Positions 26,414 to 35,635 of a stretch of DNA of 64,000 bases are shown one piece after another (position 1 is the first letter of the stretch; each line of letters starts with the position of its first letter). The DNA is from Prevotella sp. (GTDB lineage Bacteria > Bacteroidota > Bacteroidia > Bacteroidales > Bacteroidaceae), in contig JAFZIZ010000006.1 of NCBI GenBank assembly GCA_017554145.1, positions 1 to 64,000 on the forward strand. The letters run 5' to 3'. Both the position numbers and the translations under genes were made by a program. Under the pieces are notes generated by a model, which saw only the letters and a list, made by a program, of their open reading frames with translations, did no database searches and was not told the DNA's origin.

Positions 26414-28225
26414 TCATTTCTCATTTGGACGAAGCCCATTATAGTCCACACTGTTCTTCAACAATCGCGGACGTTTCTCGTTATAATGACTGTTCAGCAC
26501 ATCATACTCTTGCCGATAGTCTTTTGTCTGAATACCGCCTAAGAACAGCAACGTATGAGGCAACAGGTCGAGCATATATGGACGATGGCGATAGCGTTTG
26601 ATGGCCTCCCATCCATAAGGATGTGTCAACCGATACTCCTCCGATGCCCATATCCAGAACGGTATCTCAAACTCCTCTCGTGCCAACCGATAGTCGATAG
26701 TGGCAGAGTGCATACGACCATAGAAGTCCAACTTTCCATTGAAACACTCCTCCCCATGGTCAGGCATATAGATAACGATGGCATCCTGATGCTCAAAGCG
26801 ACGGATGATCTCATCGACGATAGAGTCGTTATAGAGCACTGCATTATCATAGTCGGCATTGATCTGCAAACGATTCTCTGGCAGTTGTTTGTCAGGATAG
26901 TCTTTCACTGTGAACTTCCTTCTGGTCTTCACAGGGAAGCGTCCCCGATAGTCTACGTGCTGTCCCATCAGATGGAAGATGGTCAGTTGATGGTCGTAGT
27001 GATGTTTTTTCTCCAAGGCATCATAGTCTTTCAGCAATCCCTCGTCATAGCGATGCAGTTTACTGTTTCGCGTATCAAACAACTTCGCGCTTAGTTCAGG
27101 ATGATTCAAGAAGAAGCCGCCACTAAAGTCATAGACCGCCTCGCCTGCCTTGGGCAGAAACTGGTTGGTGAGGAATGTCACATGATAGCCTGCCTTACGG
27201 AATACCTCTGGGAACATCGGTTTGTCGCACCAATCACCTTCCTCCCCAACGGTATGCAGTGAGAATACCTGTTTGAACACAAAACTCGTCAGGTTCCATG
27301 GGGCAACCACATCCGTAAAGGCAATCAGCGTACTATCCTGCATGCGTTGCAGTTGTCGGGGCGTCGTAGGCTTATCATATCCATAGAGTTGGGAACGATA
27401 ACGGTTATAACTCTCTCCGATAATCAAGACTATCTGAGGACTGCGGAAATTACAGTTATCTACCTTCACCAGATTAGTGGTCTTCATCAGTTGTGTGATC
27501 TGTCGAGATGCCAAGCGATTGGCATAGAAACTGAAGATGAGTCGATGGACGGGCAGATAGAGGTTGGCACACTCCTTTGTTGTTAACTCATGTTCCACCT
27601 CTCCGAGATTTGATTTTGTCATCAGTCGTAACATCGCCTGTTTGTTGGGTAGACACAGAATGGCACAATAGATAAACAATCCGAAGGCAATCACACCCAT
27701 CACGGCACGAGACGTTACAATGACAGAAGGTATCAATTGCGGATGGTCTTTTCTGCGTTTCCACCACACCATGAAAATCGCCCAAAGGATATGTAACAAA
27801 GCGATGAGGAATATCCAACCCGTCTTCGAAGTAATCAGGTCCCAACCTACATACGAACTGAGGAACTCGCTCGCCTCCCTACCAGTGGTCTCGAAGAAGA
27901 GCATCAGCATCGTAGGTGTCAGTGTCGATTCGAAATGCACGTAACAGAACATATCTATCAGGGCGATAGCATAGAGCAGGAATGCCAATACGCCACGTAC
28001 CCAGATACGTACCTTTCGAGGAATCAATGAGAGTAGAAAACAGACGATATATAGGTCGAAAAACAATTCTTCAGCAGAGAGTTCATAGGGTTTGGCTCCT
28101 TTGAGATGCAGACGAATCTCCGTCTGTGTACAAAGATAACCCAGTGCAAACATAAATACGAAGAATGCCGCATTCACACGCAGTGGACGCCACAACCAAC
28201 CCAATATCTGCAACAGTTTCTTCAC
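26414..28225 (-). CDS. Phosphoethanolamine transferase-like membrane sulfatase-fold enzyme (EptA family)
   Basis: 603 residues. Five N-terminal TM helices (residues about 15-215) are followed by a periplasmic alkaline-phosphatase-like domain. IVLIIGESYNRYRSQLYGY (about 278-296) is the metal-binding start of the family, and KPTTPRQL follows. The nucleophile region APWNLTSFVFKQVFS supplies a Thr/Ser. HLMGQHVDYRGRFP and VIYMPDHGEECF supply further metal ligands. Such enzymes move phosphoethanolamine from lipids to lipid A or glycans and can alter resistance to cationic peptides. The stop/start overlap with nadD is four bases. A 10-bp gap with CATTTCTCATT repeats precedes the acyltransferase. Confidence 0.9.
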   Translation of the reverse strand: MKKLLQILGWLWRPLRVNAAFFVFMFALGYLCTQTEIRLHLKGAKPYELSAEELFFDLYIVCFLLSLIPRKVRIWVRGVLAFLLYAIALIDMFCYVHFESTLTPTMLMLFFETTGREASEFLSSYVGWDLITSKTGWIFLIALLHILWAIFMVWWKRRKDHPQLIPSVIVTSRAVMGVIAFGLFIYCAILCLPNKQAMLRLMTKSNLGEVEHELTTKECANLYLPVHRLIFSFYANRLASRQITQLMKTTNLVKVDNCNFRSPQIVLIIGESYNRYRSQLYGYDKPTTPRQLQRMQDSTLIAFTDVVAPWNLTSFVFKQVFSLHTVGEEGDWCDKPMFPEVFRKAGYHVTFLTNQFLPKAGEAVYDFSGGFFLNHPELSAKLFDTRNSKLHRYDEGLLKDYDALEKKHHYDHQLTIFHLMGQHVDYRGRFPVKTRRKFTVKDYPDKQLPENRLQINADYDNAVLYNDSIVDEIIRRFEHQDAIVIYMPDHGEECFNGKLDFYGRMHSATIDYRLAREEFEIPFWIWASEEYRLTHPYGWEAIKRYRHRPYMLDLLPHTLLFLGGIQTKDYRQEYDVLNSHYNEKRPRLLKNSVDYNGLRPNEK

Positions 28226-28767
28226 GCCCTATACAATCTTTTCACGTCGTCGATAATATTATTAGGCACCAGTCCTTCGATGCTCTCTCCCTTTCTCACC
28301 CGTTCCCGTATCTCCGTACTGGAAATGGGTAGCAGTTCTGCCTCAATCGTTCCACGTTGGTCTTCCCTCGGATATACCACCACTTCATGATGTCGCAGGA
28401 TATCCTTCCAGTGATACCAACGTTCAAAGCGCTGCCAGTTGTCACCTCCGAGCACCAGTGAGAATGTCACATCGGGATAGTCACGCTTCAGTGCCTGCAA
28501 CGTATGCCAAGTGTACGAGGGTTTAGACAGGTGGAACTCATAGTCAGAAGCCTCGATACCTTCCACGCCTTCCAGTGCTTTCTTTGCCAGTTGGAAACGC
28601 AAATCATCATCCAGTAAGTCTGTCGCCTCCCTCTTTAAGGGATTCTGTGGTGACACCATCAGCCATATCTCGTCCAACTCCGTTTGTCGGAGTATCTCCT
28701 TCGCCAGTGCGATATGTCCGCAATGGATGGGATTGAACGAGCCGCCAAAGATGCCTATCTTTCTCAT
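28222..28767 (-). CDS. nadD: Nicotinate-nucleotide adenylyltransferase
   Basis: 181 residues. It makes deamido-NAD from nicotinate mononucleotide and ATP. The start IGIFGGSFNPIHCGHIALAK contains the GxFNPxHxGH nucleotidyltransferase motif, and SSTEIRERVRKG near the C-terminus is the second ATP-binding motif (ISSTxxR). It sits in the order yicC-gmk-nadD, which is frequently conserved in Bacteroidetes, with ATGA-type overlaps on both sides. Confidence 0.96.
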   Translation of the reverse strand: MRKIGIFGGSFNPIHCGHIALAKEILRQTELDEIWLMVSPQNPLKREATDLLDDDLRFQLAKKALEGVEGIEASDYEFHLSKPSYTWHTLQALKRDYPDVTFSLVLGGDNWQRFERWYHWKDILRHHEVVVYPREDQRGTIEAELLPISSTEIRERVRKGESIEGLVPNNIIDDVKRLYRA

Positions 28768-29336
28768 TTCAGAAAGTCGCTTACCACTTTCAAGGTCTCT
28801 TGCTTCGCTATGTCTAAGTTGTCATTGACAATGACACGATCAAACTGAGGGGCGAAGGTCAGTTCATATTCTGCCTTCGACAAACGTTGTTCAATGGCTT
28901 CAGGGGTATCAGTACCCCTACCTTCCAGTCGGCGACGTAGTTCCTCTATGGAAGGAGGTTGGATAAAGAGACTCAATGCCTTTTTACCATAATGCTTCTT
29001 GATATTCACGCCACCCTTCACATCCACGTCGAACACCACATTCTGGCCTTGTTCTCGTTGACGTTCTACCTGTGCCTTCAGTGTACCATAGAAGCGATTC
29101 TCATAGACTTCCTCATACTCTAGGAACTCTCCGTTCTGAATCTTCTCCTTAAACTCCTCTGGTGTCAGGAAGAAATACTCCACACCGTTCTGCTCTGTTC
29201 CTCGTGGAGCACGGGAAGTACACGAGATAGAGAAGTAAAGCCTCAACTCTGGATGTTCTTGCATCAACCAATTGACGATGGTCGACTTTCCACTACCACT
29301 GGGAGCACTAACAATAATCAGTTTTCCTTTCATCAC
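28764..29336 (-). CDS. gmk: Guanylate kinase
   Basis: 190 residues. It phosphorylates GMP to GDP. The P-loop is VSAPSGSGKSTIV (about residues 9-21), and the GMP-binding region is SISCTSRAPRGTEQNGVEYF. VFDVDVKGGVNIKK and the lid RLEGRGTDTPEAIEQRL are conserved. The stop overlaps the nadD start by four bases. It lies 31 bp after yicC in a gap made of AATTCTTCAACTTT-like simple sequence. Confidence 0.96.
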   Translation of the reverse strand: MMKGKLIIVSAPSGSGKSTIVNWLMQEHPELRLYFSISCTSRAPRGTEQNGVEYFFLTPEEFKEKIQNGEFLEYEEVYENRFYGTLKAQVERQREQGQNVVFDVDVKGGVNIKKHYGKKALSLFIQPPSIEELRRRLEGRGTDTPEAIEQRLSKAEYELTFAPQFDRVIVNDNLDIAKQETLKVVSDFLK

Positions 29337-29367
29337 TTCAATTCTTCAACTTTTTAATCCTTCAATT

Positions 29368-30243
29368 TTAAAGTGCATTTAGTACTTGTTCTTTGATTTG
29401 TTCGAGTTCGTCTTTCATCATGACGACGATGTTCTGCATCTCCGCCAGATTCGACTTCGAACCAGTGGTATTGATCTCACGTCCCATCTCCTGAGCGATG
29501 AAACCGAGTTTCTTACCCTGTCCTGCTGCATCTGCCATGGTCTCACGGAAATACTTCAGATGGTTCGTCAGACGCTGCTTCTCCTCACTGATATCCAGTT
29601 TTTCGATATAGTAGATGAGTTCCTGTTCCAAGCGGTTCTTGTCATACTCTGCCTCAGGAATCTGCTTCAGACCATCCACGATACGACTGCGAATCTTTTC
29701 CACACGACTCTTCTCATAGGGCTCAATACTTGCCAATAGGCGTTCGATATTGTCAATCTTCTCGGCAAACTTCTTCTCCAAGGCTGCACCTTCTTGTGTA
29801 CGGAAGTCTACCAAGTGTTGCACAGCCTCCACGACGCCGTCACGGACAACCGTCCATTCCTCTTCGTCAAGCACTTCCACTTCCGTCTTCGTCAATACGT
29901 CAGGCATACGGATCAGCGTCTGCATCCAGTCAACGTTACCCTCCACACCATGAGAGGCTGCGAAGTCTTTCAGTTGCTGGAAATAACTCTCCATCAAGGC
30001 AGTATTCACAGGAGTAGCCTCCGTCGTCGCGTCTTTCTCTATCCAGACACTCATCTCCACCTTTCCACGGATGATACGCTCAGCGATGATCTGACGAATC
30101 TCCATCTCCTTCTCACGATAGAGCGGTGCAATACGAGTGGTGAGGTCCAACTGCTTAGAGTTGAGCGACTTGATTTCTACGTTGATTTTCTTTCCCTTAT
30201 AGGCTACGACAGCCTTGCCATAGCCCGTCATTGATTGTATCAT
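29368..30243 (-). CDS. yicC: YicC family endoribonuclease-like protein
   Basis: 291 residues from ATG 30243 (MIQSMTGYGKAVV, the family's invariant start); the longer frame is rejected. The N-terminal YicC domain has IKSLNSKQLDL. The C-terminal DUF1732 domain has KKLGFIAQEMGREINTTGSK, the most conserved stretch. Family members are reported to affect RNA turnover and stationary-phase fitness. It is first in the operon that continues through gmk, nadD and envelope genes. The minus -7 box TAATTTTG (30270-30277) is 27 bases before the ATG. Confidence 0.93.
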   Translation of the reverse strand: MIQSMTGYGKAVVAYKGKKINVEIKSLNSKQLDLTTRIAPLYREKEMEIRQIIAERIIRGKVEMSVWIEKDATTEATPVNTALMESYFQQLKDFAASHGVEGNVDWMQTLIRMPDVLTKTEVEVLDEEEWTVVRDGVVEAVQHLVDFRTQEGAALEKKFAEKIDNIERLLASIEPYEKSRVEKIRSRIVDGLKQIPEAEYDKNRLEQELIYYIEKLDISEEKQRLTNHLKYFRETMADAAGQGKKLGFIAQEMGREINTTGSKSNLAEMQNIVVMMKDELEQIKEQVLNAL

Positions 30244-30312
30244 AATATCTCTTTTATTAATTTTGTTTGCAAAATTACGAATTAGTGCGTAAAATGCCAA
30301 ATATAATACTAA

Positions 30313-30340
30313 AAAATCCGCACGAAGTTATCGTACGGAT
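30313..30340 (-). terminator. Intrinsic terminator of the repeat-protein gene
   Basis: Hairpin AATCCG-C-ACGA / TCGT-A-CGGATT with loop AGTTA, followed on the minus strand by a run of T (A-run 30308-30315 on plus). It lies 44 bp past the stop of the gene at 30384. Confidence 0.75.
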
Positions 30341-30383
30341 TCCTTTCAACGATGATTGTTATGTTATTTATATCGAAGTATTC

Positions 30384-31502
30384 TTATTTATCCACCTCAT
30401 CTGAGAAGAAAAAGAAGAAGAAACAGGCGGCAATGACCGTATGGTTGTATTTGCCGCTAAACCTGCCGATGGTCATACGGTTGCTAGCCTCAAACATACC
30501 ACTATTGTAATAGCCGCAAGTCATTCGGTTCGACTTCTCGAAAGTACGACCGTCAAAATATCCGAGCGTCATACGGTTCGATCGCTCCACCGTGTTACCC
30601 GATACATAGCCGATAGTCATGTGGTTAGCCCCTTCAACGACACCATTCGGTTTAATATAACCAATGGTCATGTGGTTGGATCCCTCAACGACACCGTTAG
30701 ACTTTACATAACCCAATGTCATGCCATTGCTCGCCATGATTTCACAATTCAGTGATTCCCACTCCTTGCGTTGAGCCTCCTCACGGGCTAATCGCTCCTG
30801 ACGTGCTTTCTCCTCACGGGCGGCTTTCTCCTGATCTTGCTTCACTTTGTCGGCATGTATCTCTGCCACTTGCTCAGGTGAAAGCAGTGCACCAATGAGC
30901 GTGAATGTCGTCAGCAACGGACTTACATGACCATCGAACGTGCCAACAGTCATGTGGTAACATGTGGCTTTCTGCATGGTAGCCTCACCAATCACTTCAC
31001 CGTCAAACGATACTTTGTTGGTCTTCGCATCATAGTTGAGCGTACCCAATTTTGAAGTCACGATAGTACCATCGTTACTGATACGTCCCACTTCGTTACC
31101 CAAGTTACTCTTCACGATACCTGTTATCGGGTCAAGCATGTACTTCACATCCTGTCCAGCCAATTCGCCACTATCATATTTTTTGTTAAATGTAATCTCC
31201 AACCTCACGGGATCCCATGTGGCAATCTTTGTCTTACCCTGCCACAAAATGGCCATCGTCCTCGTACCTGCTGGGGCTGGCTGCGGAATGGTAGGTGTTA
31301 TACTCTTAATCACCGCCTGAATAGAGTCTCGTTTGCGTTGCTCTTCTATTGCGGCTTTTTCTTGTGCCTTTTCTTTCTTGGTCTTAATACCTAAGCTTTT
31401 GCGAGCACCTTTAATAAGACTGCCCCATTGCGCTTCAGCAGGCGTGCTGACAATAAACATCGCTGCCAACGCCAACATGATGATTTTGGTTGATAGTTTC
31501 AT
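30384..31502 (-). CDS. Secreted protein with six C-terminal SN-x-MT-x-GY repeats; unknown function
   Basis: 372 residues. A signal peptide ends near TPAEA-Q (residue 24). A basic coiled-coil-like segment (about 40-62) is followed by a beta-rich domain (about 80-205) and a strongly charged helix (about 210-250, DQEKAAREEKARQERLAREE, 20 residues quoted). Residues 258-350 are six repeats of 16-17 residues with consensus SN-x-M-T-x-G-Y-x4-V/F-E, likely stacking beta strands. An earlier relative, YHMTVGTFDGH, lies at about 183. The C-terminus has six consecutive Phe residues and a charged tail. I do not recognise a characterised family; the repeat pattern is vaguely MORN-like. The promoter TACCTTTG is at 31547-31554 on the minus strand. 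Confidence 0.8.
   Translation of the reverse strand: MKLSTKIIMLALAAMFIVSTPAEAQWGSLIKGARKSLGIKTKKEKAQEKAAIEEQRKRDSIQAVIKSITPTIPQPAPAGTRTMAILWQGKTKIATWDPVRLEITFNKKYDSGELAGQDVKYMLDPITGIVKSNLGNEVGRISNDGTIVTSKLGTLNYDAKTNKVSFDGEVIGEATMQKATCYHMTVGTFDGHVSPLLTTFTLIGALLSPEQVAEIHADKVKQDQEKAAREEKARQERLAREEAQRKEWESLNCEIMASNGMTLGYVKSNGVVEGSNHMTIGYIKPNGVVEGANHMTIGYVSGNTVERSNRMTLGYFDGRTFEKSNRMTCGYYNSGMFEASNRMTIGRFSGKYNHTVIAACFFFFFFSDEVDK
30453..30731 (-). repeat. Protein-level repeat array (six 16-17-residue units)
   Basis: DNA coding for residues 258-350 of the secreted protein; units share ATGGTCAT-type and GGTTCGA-type words on the plus strand. Conservation is clearer in protein than in DNA, suggesting selection on structure. 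Confidence 0.8.
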
Positions 31503-31546
31503 CTGTTTTAATGATTTAAATATGGTTATGTTATTAATTTCGATGA

Positions 31547-31606
31547 CAAAGGTACGAAATATTTCTTATTTCTTAATTCTTATTTCTTATTTTTTTCGTA
31601 CCTTTG
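31547..31606. promoter_or_regulatory. Symmetric outward promoter pair
   Basis: CAAAGGTACGAAA (from 31547) and TTTCGTACCTTTG (to 31606) are perfect inverted copies. The minus TACCTTTG (31547-31554) serves the repeat-protein gene. The plus TACCTTTG (31599-31606) faces vanW. The boxes are 44 bases apart, exactly as at nadB/dacB, with TTTCTTATTTCTTAATTC-type repeats between. Confidence 0.6.
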
Positions 31607-31681
31607 ACCTTCGTCGAAAGTAGGCTACATCTCAGCAAAAATAATAAAAAATTTGTTTTTTATTTTGTTTTGCGTTCGATT
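31606..31681 (+). repeat. Dispersed intergenic element, copy 2
   Basis: Nearly identical to 17400-17476 and in the same orientation relative to the downstream gene. Here it lies between two TACCTTTG boxes (31599-31606 and 31687-31694), as if inserted after the first. Confidence 0.8.
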
Positions 31682-31694
31682 TGCACTACCTTTG
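31664..31694 (+). promoter_or_regulatory. vanW promoter
   Basis: TTTG (31664-31667), 19-base spacer, TACCTTTG (31687-31694). The ATG at 31700 is only 5 bases past the box, so the mRNA is probably leaderless or nearly so. Confidence 0.7.
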
Positions 31695-31699
31695 CATAC

Positions 31700-32524
31700 A
31701 TGAAACGAATATTATTTTGCGAACTCTGTCCCTTCACTTATCGCCTTTCAACGGAGAAGGAGATTCTAAAACGCCATCTGAGAGACCTCTCTCAGAAAAC
31801 ACGTTTTGCCAAGGATCGGATAGAGGAATCTATGCCCACCGTTGTCTATCACCACAATTCCCTTATCCGTCGCAGGTTAGGTAATGTCAACATGCAGTTG
31901 CAGGAAAACAAAGCCGTCAATCTCGCCCTGGCAGTCAAGCATATCGACGGACTTCTGATACATCCTGGTGAGACCTTCTCCGTCTGGAAGCTCATCGGGC
32001 GTACCACCAAACGGAAAGGCTACAAAGAAGGACTCACCATCGCGAAGGGAAAACCCTCACAGGGCATCGGCGGTGGCATGTGCCAACTCTCTAATCTTAT
32101 CCATTGGATGGTACTGCATAGCGACCTCACCATCACTGAGCATCATCACCACGACGGTCTCGACCTCTTCCCCGATCATGGTCGCCAAATACCTTTCGGC
32201 ACAGGCACCAGCATCTCCTATAACTACATCGACTATCGGGTAAAGAATAACACTTCCAATACCTATCAACTCCGTCTATGGACGGATGATGAATACCTCT
32301 GTGGTGAACTCCGTGCAGAGACTCCCCTTCCCTACACCTTCCATATCCATGCTGAGAACGAGTATTTTTCACGTGAGAACGGCATCGTCTATCGTAACGG
32401 CGAAGTCTATCGTGACACCATCGACCGCAATACTGGCGACTGCATTGACCATCAACTCATCCGTACCAACCACGCCAAAGTGATGTACGAATGTTCTCCC
32501 ACTATGGAGATACAAGAAAAATAG
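31700..32524 (+). CDS. VanW family protein
   Basis: 274 residues from ATG 31700; upstream in-frame ATG 31604 lies before the promoter and is rejected. The VanW domain is clear: HPGETFSVWKLIGRTTKRKGYKEG and the Gly-rich IGGGMCQLSNLIHWMVLHS (each shown here in part as GETFSVWKLIGRT and GGGMCQLSNLIHW), followed by EHHHHDGLDLFPDHGR. No signal peptide is visible. The domain also occurs in glycopeptide-resistance clusters, but its biochemical role is unknown, and no van genes are nearby. It stands alone before metG. Confidence 0.88.
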   Translation: MKRILFCELCPFTYRLSTEKEILKRHLRDLSQKTRFAKDRIEESMPTVVYHHNSLIRRRLGNVNMQLQENKAVNLALAVKHIDGLLIHPGETFSVWKLIGRTTKRKGYKEGLTIAKGKPSQGIGGGMCQLSNLIHWMVLHSDLTITEHHHHDGLDLFPDHGRQIPFGTGTSISYNYIDYRVKNNTSNTYQLRLWTDDEYLCGELRAETPLPYTFHIHAENEYFSRENGIVYRNGEVYRDTIDRNTGDCIDHQLIRTNHAKVMYECSPTMEIQEK

Positions 32525-32530
32525 GAAAAC

Positions 32531-32562
32531 TTTGGTGGATTCAGAAAAAAGTAGTACCTTCG
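32531..32562 (+). promoter_or_regulatory. metG promoter
   Basis: TTTG (32531-32534), 20-base spacer, TACCTTCG (32555-32562), then a 24-base leader containing AAAAAGG before the ATG. Confidence 0.65.
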
Positions 32563-32586
32563 CAGGCAAATTAAAAAAGGTAAGAA

Positions 32587-34653
32587 ATGGCAGAAAAGAA
32601 ATTCAAGCGAACGACCGTCACATCGGCACTGCCCTATGCTAATGGTGGTGTACATATCGGTCATCTGGCTGGCGTTTATGTGCCTGCCGACATCTATGTG
32701 CGTTATTTGAGATTGAAGAAAGAAGAGGTGTTGTTTATCGGTGGTAGCGATGAGCATGGTGTACCCATTACGGTGAGAGCCCGTAAGGAAGGTATTACCC
32801 CACAGGATGTGGTAGACCGCTATCATCAAATGATTAAGAACTCGTTCAAGGAGTTCGGCATTTCATTCGATATCTATAGTCGTACCACAAGTGATATACA
32901 TCACAAGTTTGCAGCCGAGTGGTTTCGCAAACTCTATGATGAAGGTAAACTGACGGAAGAGACTACGGCACAGTTATATGATGAGGAGGCTAAACAGTTC
33001 TTGGCGGACCGTTATGTAACAGGCGAATGTCCTCACTGCCATAACGAAGGTGCCTATGGTGACCAGTGTGAGAAGTGCGGTCGCGACCTTTCCCCTACAG
33101 AACTGATTAATCCGAAGTCGACCATCAGTGGCTCAACACCTGTACTGAAAGAGACGAAGAACTGGTATCTGCCCCTGAACGAATATCAGGAATGGCTGAA
33201 GCAGTGGATTCTCGAAGAGCACAAAGAATGGCGTCCCAATGTTTACGGACAGTGTAAGTCTTGGCTCGATATGGATTTGCAGCCCCGCGCCATGACGCGT
33301 GACTTGGATTGGGGAATCCCCGTACCCGTAGAGGGTGCCGATGGTAAAGTACTCTATGTATGGTTTGACGCACCTATCGGTTATGTATCAAACACCAAGG
33401 AACTCTGTGACAAAGAACCCGAGAAATGGGGCTCTTGGGAGAAATGGTGGCAAGACGAAGACACCCGTCTGGTACACTTCATCGGTAAGGATAACATTGT
33501 GTTCCACTGTATCATCTTCCCTGTAATGATGAAGGCACACGGTAAGTATATCATGCCTGACAATGTTCCTGCCAACGAGTTCTTGAACCTTGAGAACGAT
33601 AAGATATCTACTTCAAGAAACTGGGCGGTATGGCTTCATGAGTATTTGGTAGATATGCCCGGCAAGCAAGACGTGCTGCGCTATGTACTGACAGCCAATG
33701 CCCCTGAGACTAAGGATAATAACTTCACTTGGAAGGACTTCCAAGATCGCAATAACAACGAACTTGTAGCCGTTTATGGTAACTTTGTGAACCGTGCTTT
33801 GCAACTCACAAAGAAATATTGGAACGGTATTGTTCCAGCCTGTGGTGAACTACTCGATGTCGACAAGCAGGCACTGGAAGAGTTCAAGGACGTGAAGCAA
33901 AAGGTAGAAGCCCTGCTCGACCAGTTTAAGTTCCGCGATGCTCAGTTTGAGGCAATGAACCTTGCCCGTATTGGTAACCGTTATATCACTGAGTGCGAGC
34001 CTTGGAAGGTTTGGAAGACCGACCCGAAGCGCTGTGAGACCATTCTGAATATCTGTCTGCAACTGACTGCCAACCTCGCCATTGCTTTCGAGCCGTTCCT
34101 GCCATTCAGCAGCAAGAAACTGCGTGAGATGCTGAACCTCGAGAGTTTTGAGTGGGAACAATTAGGCAGTACAGACTTGCTGAAGGCTGGTCATCAGTTG
34201 GGTGAACCCACTTTGCTCTTCGAGAAGATTGAGGATGAGACCATTCAGAAGCAACTCGATAAACTGGAGGCAACGAAGAAACAAAACGAGGCTGCCACCT
34301 ATCAGGCTGCTCCCGTTAAGGAAACCTGCTCATTCGAGGACTTCGAGAAACTCGACATCCGTGTGGGTTTGGTAAAGGATTGTCAGAAAGTAAAGAAGAG
34401 TAAGAAACTGCTGCAGTTCACAATCGATGACGGTTCTGGCGTAGATCGTACTATCTGTTCTGGTATTGCTGCTTTCTACGAGAATCCTGAGGAACTCATA
34501 GGCAAGCGCATCCTCTTCGTCGCCAACTTTGCCCCCCGTCAGATGATGGGTATTGAGAGTCAGGGAATGATTCTCAGTGCTGTTGACTTTGACGAGAGCC
34601 TCAGTGTGGTAACGACGACGAAAGACGTAAAACCAGGAAGCCAAGTGGGATAA
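32587..34653 (+). CDS. metG: Methionyl-tRNA synthetase with C-terminal tRNA-binding domain
   Basis: 688 residues. It charges tRNA-Met. The HIGH-type motif is HIGHL in [16 protein letters not shown] zinc knuckle CPHC...CEKC is at about residues 148-165. The KMSKS loop appears as [10 protein letters not shown]. The C-terminal Trbp111-like domain (from about 580: [20 protein letters not shown]) contributes to tRNA binding and dimerisation. The full-length architecture matches long MetRS enzymes. It has its own promoter and is followed after 19 bp by the ornithine-cyclodeaminase-like gene. Confidence 0.97.
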   Translation: MAEKKFKRTTVTSALPYANGGVHIGHLAGVYVPADIYVRYLRLKKEEVLFIGGSDEHGVPITVRARKEGITPQDVVDRYHQMIKNSFKEFGISFDIYSRTTSDIHHKFAAEWFRKLYDEGKLTEETTAQLYDEEAKQFLADRYVTGECPHCHNEGAYGDQCEKCGRDLSPTELINPKSTISGSTPVLKETKNWYLPLNEYQEWLKQWILEEHKEWRPNVYGQCKSWLDMDLQPRAMTRDLDWGIPVPVEGADGKVLYVWFDAPIGYVSNTKELCDKEPEKWGSWEKWWQDEDTRLVHFIGKDNIVFHCIIFPVMMKAHGKYIMPDNVPANEFLNLENDKISTSRNWAVWLHEYLVDMPGKQDVLRYVLTANAPETKDNNFTWKDFQDRNNNELVAVYGNFVNRALQLTKKYWNGIVPACGELLDVDKQALEEFKDVKQKVEALLDQFKFRDAQFEAMNLARIGNRYITECEPWKVWKTDPKRCETILNICLQLTANLAIAFEPFLPFSSKKLREMLNLESFEWEQLGSTDLLKAGHQLGEPTLLFEKIEDETIQKQLDKLEATKKQNEAATYQAAPVKETCSFEDFEKLDIRVGLVKDCQKVKKSKKLLQFTIDDGSGVDRTICSGIAAFYENPEELIGKRILFVANFAPRQMMGIESQGMILSAVDFDESLSVVTTTKDVKPGSQVG

Positions 34654-34672
34654 AGGGGTTAATGATAAACGA

Positions 34673-35635
34673 ATGAAAGACAATACCATCAAATTGATTC
34701 CCCATCAGGAAATCAGAAAATTAGGTATTACACCTCAACAGTGCATTGACTGGGTGGAAGAGTCATTCAGTATTAAATACGATGCTACGCTCCCCCCTAA
34801 GATCAGTATTCATCCTCAAGGTGATGACTTTTTCAATGCGATGCCCTGTCTGTTACCCTCTAAATACGGTAGATACTGTATCAAGGTAGTTCATCGTATA
34901 GAACGCGCTGTTCCCTCTTTAGGGAGTGATATTATGCTATACGATTCACATCGAGGCAACCTATTGGCAATCATTGACGGTGACTGGATTACGACGATGC
35001 GTACTGGTGCTGTTACAGCACTTGCAGCAAGACTCTTCAAGCGGTCTGGCGTGAATACTTATTCCATAGTAGGACTGGGAAACACAGCCCGTGCTTCAGC
35101 CCTATGTCTCGTTGCCGATAATAAGAACACTCCTATTACTTTCCGTCTGATGAGATATAAAGATCAGGCAGAAATCTTTGCCGAGCGACTAAAAGATTAT
35201 AAGCATGTTACGTGTGAGATTATTGATAACATGGAAGACTTTATCGTTGGGGCTGATGTCATTATCTCATGTGTAACCTCTGCTAGTCAACTCTTCAGCG
35301 AAGACGACAAGGCATACAAGAAAGGAGTACTTGTATTACCAGTGCACTCCAGAGGTTTTCAGAATTGCGATCTCACCTTCGACAAGGTATTTGCTGATGA
35401 CAGAGGACATGTGGAAGGCTTCCGTTATTTCTCCCAATTCAAGTATTTTGACGAATTAAGTAATGTGTTGTTAGGAAAGATATCTGGTCGTGAGAATGAC
35501 GAGGAGCGTATTCTGAACTATAATGTGGGATTGGGTCTTCATGATGCTCTTTATGCCACTAAGATTTACGACATGTTTGTCTCATCATCTATGGCATATC
35601 ATCAAATCAAAGAAGATCGTAAATTCTGGGTTTAG
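34673..35635 (+). CDS. Ornithine cyclodeaminase / mu-crystallin family protein
   Basis: 320 residues. The Rossmann motif IVGLGNTARASALCLVA (about residues 130-146) binds NAD(P). Conserved early residues are KVVHRIERAVPSLGSDIMLYD and DGDWITTMRTGAVTALAARLF (shown as GDWITTMRTGAVTA). Family members are ornithine cyclodeaminases, ketimine reductases or alanine/opine dehydrogenases; the substrate cannot be decided here. It follows metG by 19 bp and overlaps the convergent licD-like gene by four bases. Confidence 0.87.
   Translation: MKDNTIKLIPHQEIRKLGITPQQCIDWVEESFSIKYDATLPPKISIHPQGDDFFNAMPCLLPSKYGRYCIKVVHRIERAVPSLGSDIMLYDSHRGNLLAIIDGDWITTMRTGAVTALAARLFKRSGVNTYSIVGLGNTARASALCLVADNKNTPITFRLMRYKDQAEIFAERLKDYKHVTCEIIDNMEDFIVGADVIISCVTSASQLFSEDDKAYKKGVLVLPVHSRGFQNCDLTFDKVFADDRGHVEGFRYFSQFKYFDELSNVLLGKISGRENDEERILNYNVGLGLHDALYATKIYDMFVSSSMAYHQIKEDRKFWV

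Noticed and set aside
31604-31699. Longer N-terminus for the VanW protein
   Set aside because: Would be encoded by the dispersed element and the promoter; the family begins at the ATG at 31700.
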